Under the pieces are notes generated by a model. The model had not been told where the DNA came from. It saw nothing but the letters and a program-made list of their open reading frames with translations, and did not search any database. From assembly GCA_947447845.1 (NCBI GenBank), contig CANFNO010000201.1, positions 1 through 5,950 on the forward strand: DNA of 5,950 nucleotides, given 5' to 3'. Positions 1 through 5,599 of this stretch are shown here, piece after piece. Made by a program: the position numbers and the translations under genes. The DNA is from Burkholderiales bacterium. Lineage in GTDB: Bacteria; Pseudomonadota; Gammaproteobacteria; Burkholderiales; Burkholderiaceae. Within the stretch, counting starts at the first letter, position 1, and each line of letters begins with the position of its first letter.

Positions 1-109
1 ACATCACCCGGAACACCAGTCCATGATGGATCACTGTGGTGGGAAATTCGATCCCCGTGAGTTTGACCCGATGCAAACTCAGGAACGCTTAGACGGCATC
101 AGCATCTGA
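1..109 (+). CDS. C-terminal end of a plus-strand protein, possibly HD-GYP domain
   Basis: An open frame enters from the left edge at position 2 and ends at TGA (107-109), giving 35 residues. It includes the stretch HCGGKFDP followed by REFDPMQTQERLDGISI. HD-GYP cyclic-di-GMP phosphodiesterases commonly end with a small-residue/Gly-x-x-F-D-P element followed by a short amphipathic helix, and this fragment resembles that ending. The HD and GYP catalytic motifs would lie outside the window, so activity cannot be judged. The gene converges on the truncated response regulator at 146-295, with no obvious rho-independent terminator between them. The family assignment is an inference from one short motif; a different protein that happens to contain FDP is quite possible. 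Confidence 0.4.
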   Translation, partial: HHPEHQSMMDHCGGKFDPREFDPMQTQERLDGISI

Positions 110-145
110 TTGCCGAAGCCGTCAAGTACGGTAGTCACAGAGCTA

Positions 146-295
146 TTACTCACAGCGGGTAACACGAAGCGTTGCCAAGGCGCTCTCGCCGTCTATGGCT
201 TCGGCTACCACTTCCATCTCAGGCATGATCGCAAACATCTGCTTAAGGCCAGCCCGGACAATGGCATGATCATCGACAAGAACGATCCTGATCAT
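146..295 (-). pseudogene. Truncated LuxR/NarL-family response regulator (N-terminal half of receiver only)
   Basis: Reading from ATG at 295, the frame gives 49 residues and stops at TAA (146-148). The start, MIRIVLVDDHAIVRAGLKQM, is a textbook NarL/FixJ-type receiver: the acidic pair D8-D9 plus H10, then VRAGLK, and VVAEAIDGESAL at 29-40 as the second strand and helix. A complete regulator has about 210 residues, with the phospho-acceptor Asp near residue 54 and a C-terminal LuxR helix-turn-helix. Both are absent, and none of the three downstream minus-strand frames restores a recognisable receiver. The start is well supported: AGGA (302-305 complement) overlaps the upstream kinase stop and lies 6 bases before ATG. 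The kinase stop is only 8 bases away, so the two genes were built as a co-translated pair. The remnant is probably non-functional. An assembly or strain-level breakpoint is an alternative explanation. Confidence 0.8.
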
Positions 296-303
296 GATTT
301 TTC

Positions 304-1758
304 CTAAGTTTGAGTGCGTATTAGCGGCACCTTGACGGCAATCGTCGTGCCACGTCCAGGTCTGCTCAAAATCAATAAGTCACCCCCCAATGTCAACGCC
401 CGTTCGCGCATACCGAGCAGACCAAACGTCTTCTTTATCAAAACTTCGCCCAGATCAAAGCCACAACCATCGTCAGTGATGCTGACTTCTAAATCTGGGC
501 GGGAAAAGTTAACTAGTATCTTGACTTCGGTCGCTTTGGCGTATCGACTGATATTGGTCAGTGATTCTTGTACGATGCGGTAAATAAGCATCGCGCGCAT
601 TTCATCAATTGGATCAGTCAAACCACGATACTCAAATTCACACTGAACCGAGTTATGTAGCAAAAACTCGTCACGCAACCATTCAAGTGCGGGGATGAGT
701 CCTAGATTTAGCGCCTCAGGGCGAAGTACAGTCGCAATATTGCGCACTCCTTTGATCGCCCGATCAACAAGTTCCTTCATCACGTCCACACTTTCTGACA
801 GCCCCGGCTTGTCAACGCCAAACTGCATGGGCAAAAGGGACAAACGCATGCGCAATGCAGTCATCACCTGACCCAATTCGTCATGCACCTCACGGGCTAT
901 GCTCTTTCTCTCAATTTCACGTGCGGATTCATTGATGGCGGCAAGTTCTCGCAAAGAATCCTGCGTTTCACTCAAGCGCTTAAGCGTCAGTTTCTTATCG
1001 GTTACATTGACTAGCACAACAGTGTGCATTAGCCCATGTAAGGTCTCTAAACGGCTAAACGTCGCCGAACCTGGAAAAGTTGTGCCGTCATAACGCAAAC
1101 AGGTTAGTTCAGGATTTGCATCAATGTTCGCTTCGCCTGGTTGAGTATTCAATTGTGTGACTGTCGTCTGCATGAACTTCGAACATTGCGGCAAAAGCCC
1201 TTTCAAGTTCATCCCAGTAAGTTCCCGACGGCTAAAGCCGAAATGCTGCTCCGCCTGGGCATTGGTTTGAACAATATTCAGGCTCTCGTCGGCAACAAAA
1301 AAGATGACGGGTGCAAACTCAATAACGTCCTTAAACATGCCCTCCAGGCTTCTGCGCTGAGCGTGGGCAGCAATTTGTGTTCTAACGCGGGCTAGCAACA
1401 CGCTTGGACCGATGGGTTTCGTGACATAGTCCATAGCGCCCAGAGAGAAACCTCGTTCTTCATTCTCGGTCTCTGACTTGGCCGTCAGAAATATGACCGG
1501 AATATCTCGTGTTTTCGGATCATCCTTAAGTTGGGTACAGACTTCATATCCATCCATACCCGGCATCATGATGTCAAGAAGAATTAAGTCAGGTTGTGGC
1601 TCGGACCTAGCAATTTGCAGGCCCTTGCTTCCGTTGTTTGCACTCTTGACCTGATATGTGTCTCTAAGCAAGGAGTGGATCAATGACAGGATCTCTGGCG
1701 TGTCGTCCACAACCAAAACCAGCGGACTCTTGGCAGAATCTTGCAAATGTACATTCAT
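304..1758 (-). CDS. Cytoplasmic sensor histidine kinase, REC-PAS-HisKA_3-HATPase_c (NarL/UhpB type)
   Basis: From ATG at 1758 this is a 484-residue protein. Residues about 12-128 form a receiver domain: acidic pair D18-D19, phospho-acceptor D62 in LLLDIMMPGMDG, T92, and K115 in TKP. Residues about 140-255 look like a PAS sensor domain. A short linker leads to a HisKA_3 dimerisation domain with H292 in REVHDELGQ, the likely phosphorylated histidine. The ATPase domain has N402 in QESLTNISRYAKA, the G1 box DDGCGF (429-434) and GLLGMRERA. No signal peptide or membrane helix is visible, so it should sense a cytoplasmic cue through PAS and be modulated through its own receiver. It would normally phosphorylate a LuxR-type regulator, and the gene for one follows by 8 bases but is truncated. 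A TTG at 1764 could add two residues. Neither start has a clear Shine-Dalgarno; a perfect inverted repeat at 1767-1786 occupies that position instead. Confidence 0.9.
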   Translation of the reverse strand: MNVHLQDSAKSPLVLVVDDTPEILSLIHSLLRDTYQVKSANNGSKGLQIARSEPQPDLILLDIMMPGMDGYEVCTQLKDDPKTRDIPVIFLTAKSETENEERGFSLGAMDYVTKPIGPSVLLARVRTQIAAHAQRRSLEGMFKDVIEFAPVIFFVADESLNIVQTNAQAEQHFGFSRRELTGMNLKGLLPQCSKFMQTTVTQLNTQPGEANIDANPELTCLRYDGTTFPGSATFSRLETLHGLMHTVVLVNVTDKKLTLKRLSETQDSLRELAAINESAREIERKSIAREVHDELGQVMTALRMRLSLLPMQFGVDKPGLSESVDVMKELVDRAIKGVRNIATVLRPEALNLGLIPALEWLRDEFLLHNSVQCEFEYRGLTDPIDEMRAMLIYRIVQESLTNISRYAKATEVKILVNFSRPDLEVSITDDGCGFDLGEVLIKKTFGLLGMRERALTLGGDLLILSRPGRGTTIAVKVPLIRTQT

Positions 1759-1766
1759 CGCCAAAG

Positions 1767-1786
1767 TTTATCGCTTTTGCGATAAA
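1767..1786. repeat. Perfect 8-4-8 inverted repeat before the sensor kinase start
   Basis: The left arm TTTATCGC (1767-1774) and right arm GCGATAAA (1779-1786) are exact reverse complements around a four-base T-run. The element ends 8 bases before the kinase ATG, where a ribosome binding site would be expected. It could be a dimeric-regulator operator, or an RNA hairpin that limits translation. On the minus strand the right arm also contains GATAAA, a plausible -10 hexamer. The symmetry is seen directly; the role is inferred. Confidence 0.6.
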
Positions 1787-1790
1787 AATG

Positions 1791-1829
1791 GAAATTCGTG
1801 GGGAAAATGTGAATAAATTCACGAACTTC
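1791..1829. repeat. Interrupted inverted repeat with a nested palindrome between sixA and the sensor kinase
   Basis: The ten-base arms GAAATTCGTG (1791-1800) and CACGAACTTC (1820-1829) match as inverted repeats at 9 of 10 positions. Overlapping the right arm is a perfect 6-2-6 palindrome, GTGAAT (1809-1814) and ATTCAC (1817-1822). On the minus strand the nested hairpin is followed by ATTTT, so it could act as a weak terminator after sixA. It could equally be an operator for the kinase gene. The stem is A/T-rich and the T-run short, so the terminator reading is not strong. Confidence 0.4.
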
Positions 1830-1879
1830 AAGACAAATGCAGAACTCAATCAGGTGCCCATAGAAGCAAGAAGGCAAGC

Positions 1880-2341
1880 CTACAGCAGTTCGGGCGACTG
1901 CACTGTAACAACTACTGTCTGTGGCACATGCTCTCTCTCGCGGTTTCGTAGCCACCACAATGCACCCTTCCTCAAGGCGCATTCGCTAGCCTGCAAACCT
2001 ACAAGTTGGGCTACGACCTGGCCAAGCACGGGCTGATGACCAACTACCAAAAAGCATCCTTTGCCTTGCGGCCATTGCACCAGTTCCAACAGTTGTTCAG
2101 CGCTTGCCAAGGGTGCCAACGCGGGGCTGATTTTGAATTTGCGACCCAATGCATGGGCAGTCTGCTCTGCCCGCACAGCGGGACTGACAAATACTTTTGC
2201 ACCTGCTGGCAATTGGCGGTCAAGCCATTCGGCCATGCGTGCGGCCTGTTTTTCGCCTCGCGGGGTGAGGTATCGGGCCATGTCATCGCCCACCAACTCC
2301 AGATCAATGGCTTCGGCATGACGCCATAAAATCAAATCCAT
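1880..2341 (-). CDS. sixA: Phosphohistidine phosphatase SixA
   Basis: This 153-residue protein belongs to the histidine phosphatase (phosphoglycerate mutase-like) superfamily and has the compact size usual for SixA. The N-terminus MDLILWRHAEA carries the RH catalytic motif, with R7 and H8 (the phospho-accepting histidine). R57 in SPAVRAEQTA and H102 in VVGHQPVLG complete the expected active site. SixA removes phosphate from protein histidines; in Escherichia coli it has been linked to the ArcB HPt domain and to the nitrogen phosphotransferase system. The substrate here cannot be read from sequence. The ATG at 2341 has an AAAGG ribosome binding site (2349-2353 complement) directly after the ppk stop. 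Only 12 bases separate the two genes, so they are almost certainly cotranscribed. The protein should be cytoplasmic. Confidence 0.9.
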   Translation of the reverse strand: MDLILWRHAEAIDLELVGDDMARYLTPRGEKQAARMAEWLDRQLPAGAKVFVSPAVRAEQTAHALGRKFKISPALAPLASAEQLLELVQWPQGKGCFLVVGHQPVLGQVVAQLVGLQASECALRKGALWWLRNREREHVPQTVVVTVQSPELL

Positions 2342-2353
2342 CGTGCTACCTTT

Positions 2354-4450
2354 CTATTTGCCCTGGATGTTGCGCCCATAGCGCGCCATCAATGTCGCTT
2401 GGGCACCTTTGGCCTTTTTACGTGGCGGTGCTTTGGAGCGTAAATACTCACCGCTCGCATTCAATTCCCATGCATCTACCTGGTCTTGCAGATACACGGT
2501 AAGGCACTCCTCCACGAGACGCTGGCGTTGAACCGGGTCGGTCACCGGCCAAGCCGCCTCCACGCGGCGCACCATATTGCGGTTCATCCAATCGGCACTG
2601 GAGAGATACATATCTTCCCTGGTGCCCTGCTGGAAATAGAACACCCTGGAGTGCTCCAGAAACCTTCCAATCACCGAGCGCACGCGGATATTTTCTGTCT
2701 GGCCCGGCACTTGCGCTGGCAACATACAGGCACCGCGAACGATTAGATCGATCTGCACTCCTTGCTTGCCTGCTCGCATAAGACTGTAGATGAGCTCTTC
2801 ATCAGTCAATGCATTCATCTTGACGATAATTCTGCAAGCCTCTCCCTGTGCAGCCGCCTTGGCAAGGGCGTCCACCTTGGCAACCAAGTTGCGTTGCAGG
2901 TAAAACGGTGCCAGCCAGATTTTCTTTAACGGAGGCAACTTGCTCTGACTAGCCAAGTGAACAAACACATGCTCCATATCCGTAGTCAGTGCAGTATCTG
3001 CGGTGAGCTGACTGATATCGGTGTAGAGCTTCGCAGTTCGCGGGTTGTAATTGCCGGTTGACAAATGCCCATAGCGTTTGAGCAAACGACCTTCTCTGCG
3101 TGTGATCAGCATCATCTTGGCATGCGTCTTCAAGCCCACCACACCGTACAAAACTTGTGCACCGATGGACTCCAACATCTCGGCCCAATTGATATTTGCC
3201 TCTTCATCAAAGCGTGCCTTTAGCTCTACCACCACGGTCACTTCCTTGCCACGGCGCACGGCTTCTCGCAGCAAGTCCATCAATTCCGAATCCGGCCCCG
3301 TGCGGTAAATGGTTTGTTTGATGGCGAGCACATCTGGGTCGTGCACAGCTTCACGTAAGAAATCCAGCACACCGTCGAAACTCTCGAAAGGTTGGTGAAT
3401 CGTAATATCACCAGTCTTCAGTTGCTCAAATATCGACTGCCCTGGATTAATTTGACGGGGATAAGACCCTCGGTACGGTGCAAAACACAAATCCGAGCGG
3501 TCCACAAGATCAATCATCTGCGTCAGTCGCACCAGATTCACCGGTCCGGGCACACGGAAAAGGGATTTTGGTGGCAACTCGAACTGCTCTAACAACATAT
3601 TGGCCAGGTAGTCAGAACAACCCGCCGATACCTCCACGCGAACAGCCTGTCCGTAGTGGCGGTGTACCAAGCCCTGGCGCAAAGCGGTGCGCAGGTTCTT
3701 CACATCTTCTTCATCGACAGCCAAATCAGAGTGGCGTGTTACTCGGAACTGAGAGAACTGCTCCACGCTTCGACCCACAAAAAGGTCGGCCAAGTGTGCA
3801 CGAATCACACTTGAAAGTGACACCAAAAGAATCGCAGAACCCGCCTCTTTAGCAGGCATTCTGATCATTCGTGGCAATACCCGCGGCACCTTGACAATGG
3901 CAATTTCGTTAGAGCGGCCAAATGCATCCAATCCGCCCAAACGCACGATAAAGTTGAGCGACTTATTGGCTACTTGGGGAAATGGGTGCGACGGGTCTAG
4001 CCCCACCGGGATCAATAGCGGCTTGACCTCGCGATTGAAGTATTGACGAACCCATGCGCGCTGGGCGGCGTTGCGCTCACCATGGGAAATAATCTTGATG
4101 TGCTGTTTCTCAAAGGCCGTTAACAACTGCTCGTTGTACAACGTGTACTGTCGGTCTACCAATGTATGCAGTGCAGTTGAGAGCCGTTCAAAGGTTTTAA
4201 CCGTGTAAAGACCCTTGCGATCACCTGCCTGGTTGGCAATCAGGTGTGGCTCAGCCCGAACTTCAAAAAATTCGTCTAAATTGGAAGACACAATGCACAG
4301 GTAACGCAGGCGCTCCAACAGAGGTACGTCGTCGCGTTCCGCCCAACTGAGTACCCGCTCGTTAAACGACAGAATACTGTTGTCGCGGTCCAGCAACTCT
4401 GGTGGCGCAGATGGGGATAAACTTTTGTAAGACTCTGCTGAAGACGACAT
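2354..4450 (-). CDS. ppk: Polyphosphate kinase 1
   Basis: PPK1 reversibly transfers the terminal phosphate of ATP to inorganic polyphosphate. From ATG at 4450 the protein has 698 residues, the usual length. The N domain starts with LLDRDNSILSFNERVL and LRYLCIVSSNLDEFFEVRAE, both very conserved. The catalytic histidine expected in this family is H443 in GLKTHAKM, followed by H462 in RYGHLSTGNYNPRTAKLYTD. A second essential histidine is H600 in LEHSRVFYF, followed by YLSSADWMNRN. These align with E. coli H435, H454 and H592 at a constant offset of 8. No catalytic element is missing and the frame is intact. A TTG at 4474 would add eight residues, but AGGA lies 9 bases before the ATG and conservation starts well after it, so 4450 is preferred. 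The C-terminus is basic (RKKAKG). sixA follows immediately in the same operon, and the upstream region carries PhoB-like half-sites. Confidence 0.97.
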   Translation of the reverse strand: MSSSAESYKSLSPSAPPELLDRDNSILSFNERVLSWAERDDVPLLERLRYLCIVSSNLDEFFEVRAEPHLIANQAGDRKGLYTVKTFERLSTALHTLVDRQYTLYNEQLLTAFEKQHIKIISHGERNAAQRAWVRQYFNREVKPLLIPVGLDPSHPFPQVANKSLNFIVRLGGLDAFGRSNEIAIVKVPRVLPRMIRMPAKEAGSAILLVSLSSVIRAHLADLFVGRSVEQFSQFRVTRHSDLAVDEEDVKNLRTALRQGLVHRHYGQAVRVEVSAGCSDYLANMLLEQFELPPKSLFRVPGPVNLVRLTQMIDLVDRSDLCFAPYRGSYPRQINPGQSIFEQLKTGDITIHQPFESFDGVLDFLREAVHDPDVLAIKQTIYRTGPDSELMDLLREAVRRGKEVTVVVELKARFDEEANINWAEMLESIGAQVLYGVVGLKTHAKMMLITRREGRLLKRYGHLSTGNYNPRTAKLYTDISQLTADTALTTDMEHVFVHLASQSKLPPLKKIWLAPFYLQRNLVAKVDALAKAAAQGEACRIIVKMNALTDEELIYSLMRAGKQGVQIDLIVRGACMLPAQVPGQTENIRVRSVIGRFLEHSRVFYFQQGTREDMYLSSADWMNRNMVRRVEAAWPVTDPVQRQRLVEECLTVYLQDQVDAWELNASGEYLRSKAPPRKKAKGAQATLMARYGRNIQGK

Positions 4451-4467
4451 TGACCACAATCCTAAAA

Positions 4468-4496
4468 ATGACAAGGCTATGAACTATTGTTGACGT
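4468..4496 (-). promoter_or_regulatory. Candidate PhoB-binding array (Pho box-like direct repeats) before ppk
   Basis: On the ppk strand three seven-base units occur in phase: ACGTCAA, AGTTCAT and TTGTCAT, each separated by exactly four bases (period 11). The Pho box is built of CTGTCAT-like seven-base repeats with four-base spacers; the last unit matches at 6 of 7 positions and the other two at 4 of 7. PhoB control of ppk is known in several proteobacteria. Against it, the array lies only 17 bases before the ATG, leaving little room for a -10 element and leader. Confidence 0.35.
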
Positions 4497-4502
4497 TTTA
4501 GA

Positions 4503-4508
4503 TGTCAA
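4503..4508 (-). promoter_or_regulatory. Candidate -35 hexamer for ppk
   Basis: The complement reads TTGACA, an exact sigma-70 -35 consensus, 53 bases before the ppk ATG. No good -10 follows at 16-18 bases; the best, TAGTTC, matches poorly. A weak -10 is typical of activator-dependent promoters, and the Pho-like repeats lie directly downstream. A chance hexamer is possible. Confidence 0.3.
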
Positions 4509-4530
4509 TTGCGTGACGTTTCTACTTAGG

Positions 4531-4554
4531 AAGTATGCTTTTCGAAGCACACTT
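4531..4554. repeat. Near-perfect 24-base palindrome in the ppk divergent region
   Basis: The arms AAGTATGCTT (4531-4540) and AAGCACACTT (4545-4554) flank a central TTCG and pair at 9 of 10 positions. In minus-strand RNA the single mismatch becomes a G-U pair, giving a continuous ten-pair stem. No T-run follows, so it is unlikely to be a terminator. Its place between two divergent genes, about 80 bases before ppk and 138 bases before the membrane-protein gene, fits an operator for a dimeric regulator. Confidence 0.45.
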
Positions 4555-4570
4555 TGTTGGCAATGTGAAG

Positions 4571-4587
4571 TTGAACCCAGAGTTCAA
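4571..4587. repeat. Short perfect inverted repeat (6-5-6) in the divergent region
   Basis: TTGAAC (4571-4576) and GTTCAA (4582-4587) are exact inverted repeats five bases apart. The element lies upstream of the candidate promoter for the membrane-protein gene and could be a second operator. Six-base arms arise by chance fairly often, so the call is weak. Confidence 0.25.
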
Positions 4588-4618
4588 TGTTTCCCATTGC
4601 TGTATGGCAAGTAGCAAT

Positions 4619-4646
4619 ATGACTTACGCAAGCGATGACCTACAAT
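4619..4646 (+). promoter_or_regulatory. Candidate sigma-70 promoter for the small membrane-protein gene
   Basis: ATGACT (4619-4624; 4 of 6 against TTGACA) and TACAAT (4641-4646; 5 of 6 against TATAAT) are separated by 16 bases. Transcription would begin near 4653 and leave a leader of about 39 bases. This is the best plus-strand promoter I can see in the 241-base gap. Confidence 0.45.
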
Positions 4647-4691
4647 TTGCATTAGGCTCCCATTGTTGGCAGGGCAGGACGACTGAAAAAT

Positions 4692-5090
4692 ATGAAACCC
4701 ATTTACGTTGCAGGATTAATCCTGTTGGCCATGACTCTCGGCTTCGCACTGCTGGGAATGGTCTTAGCTGGATTCAAGAAGATCCGTGTGAGAAATGCTG
4801 CTCGCTACACTCAGCTTTGTACCATCCTTATTTTGGGAGCTGCCTACGCCATGACACAGTACGAATGGCCTGGCGTGCATCTTCGGGAATTGGATTTATG
4901 GTCGATCCTAGTAATCTTGGCAATTGCTTGCTACGCGCTCATATGGGCAGGGGTGGCGTACCAGATCAATAAAGTTAGCCATGGAGAATTTGGTGAGAGC
5001 TACATGCTTTCCATGCTTTACACCGACAGCGAGGAATTGCCACCCGAGGATTTTGCCAAAACCAAGGTGATCGAAAAAGGGCAACGTTAG
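4692..5090 (+). CDS. Small three-helix membrane protein of unknown function
   Basis: This is a 132-residue protein I do not recognise. Three hydrophobic segments are visible: residues about 4-27, 41-56 and 70-90. The basic stretch KKIRVR (29-34) between the first two should be cytoplasmic by the positive-inside rule. This puts the N-terminus outside, the QYEWPGVHLRELDLW loop (57-70) outside, and the polar, partly acidic tail (from about residue 92, containing TDSEELPPEDF) inside. No enzyme motif or signal-peptidase site is apparent. The start is the only in-frame ATG near the promoter; AGGA (4676-4679) lies 12 bases before it, a long spacing. The gene is divergent from ppk and shares its regulatory region, and its stop overlaps the GNAT stop. 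Clear hydrophobic periodicity and a plausible promoter support a real gene, although its function is unknown. Confidence 0.75.
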   Translation: MKPIYVAGLILLAMTLGFALLGMVLAGFKKIRVRNAARYTQLCTILILGAAYAMTQYEWPGVHLRELDLWSILVILAIACYALIWAGVAYQINKVSHGEFGESYMLSMLYTDSEELPPEDFAKTKVIEKGQR

Positions 5091-5596
5091 TACACAAGCC
5101 ACTTTTGCATTAGACCTGCCTGCCCTGCTGCCGGGTCGAGTTCGTAGTGTGCAAAACCTACACGTGTATATAAGCGCATTGCAGGCGCATTTCCGGAAAG
5201 TACTTCCAGCGTAAGTTTGCAAGCACCCCTTTCACGTGCAATGGTTTCTACCAAAGTCAGCATGCTCTCTGCAATGTGCTGACCACGATAGCCTCTCGAC
5301 ACGGTCAAGTCATGCACATTGATCAAGGGCTTACAGGCAAATGTTGAAAAGCCTTGTAGGCAGTTCGCCAGGCCCACGGGAATTTCCTCACCTTCCCCAT
5401 CAAACGCCATCACGCTGAAAGCCTGTGGGATTTTGGCCAGTTCTTTCACCACGTTTAGCCGCGCAAATTGACTTAAGGCTTCCCCTCCCCCCATGGGGTC
5501 ACGTGCGTATTCGTCCAGCATCCCGACCAGCGCTTTAGCGTGTCCCGAATTGGCATAGTCAGCACGGCAAATGCGAATGGAGTCGAACGGGCTCAT
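5087..5596 (-). CDS. GNAT-family N-acetyltransferase
   Basis: This 169-residue protein has the length and order of a single-domain GNAT acetyltransferase, which moves an acetyl group from acetyl-CoA to an amine. VHDLTVSRGYRGQHIAESMLTL (94-115) is motif A, with the acetyl-CoA pyrophosphate loop at R104-G105. The position usually held by Gly or Ala is H107, a mild departure. LTLEVLSGNAPAMRLYTRVGF (128-148) is motif B, with the typical N-x-x-A-x-x-L-Y...GF pattern. The acceptor substrate is not predictable. The ATG at 5596 follows the glmM stop by 3 bases. Its ribosome binding site GGAG (5605-5608 complement) lies within the last glmM codons, so translation is probably coupled. The stop overlaps that of the convergent membrane-protein gene. 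A role in amino-sugar metabolism is suggested only by position. Confidence 0.88.
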   Translation of the reverse strand: MSPFDSIRICRADYANSGHAKALVGMLDEYARDPMGGGEALSQFARLNVVKELAKIPQAFSVMAFDGEGEEIPVGLANCLQGFSTFACKPLINVHDLTVSRGYRGQHIAESMLTLVETIARERGACKLTLEVLSGNAPAMRLYTRVGFAHYELDPAAGQAGLMQKWLVY

Positions 5597-5599
5597 GCG

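Noticed and set aside
106..162. Plus-strand reading LIAEAVKYG... resembling the receiver segment VVAEAIDG
   Set aside because: The likeness comes from the shared nine-base inverted GCCGAAGCC and does not extend; the frame has stops on both sides.
110..307. Plus-strand open frame of 65 codons from TTG
   Set aside because: It is antisense to the response-regulator start, which has a typical receiver sequence and a ribosome binding site; the plus-strand translation resembles nothing.
1767..1786. Rho-independent terminator for sixA at the 8-4-8 palindrome
   Set aside because: On the minus strand the stem is followed by ACTTTGG, not a T-run, and it lies directly against the kinase start, so an operator or translational role is more likely.
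1683..2036. Plus-strand frame of 117 codons across the sixA-kinase gap
   Set aside because: It runs antisense through both flanking genes, has no family likeness and has no ribosome binding site; the gap is better explained as regulatory.
3478..3852. Plus-strand frame of 124 codons inside ppk
   Set aside because: It is a shadow of the highly conserved ppk coding strand with no independent signal.
4531..4554. Terminator hairpin in the divergent region
   Set aside because: No coding sequence ends nearby on either strand and no T-run follows on the minus strand.
4535..4972. Plus-strand frame of 145 codons overlapping the membrane-protein gene
   Set aside because: It shares the region out of frame, lacks hydrophobic or domain structure and begins inside the palindrome; the 4692 gene has better start, promoter and protein features.
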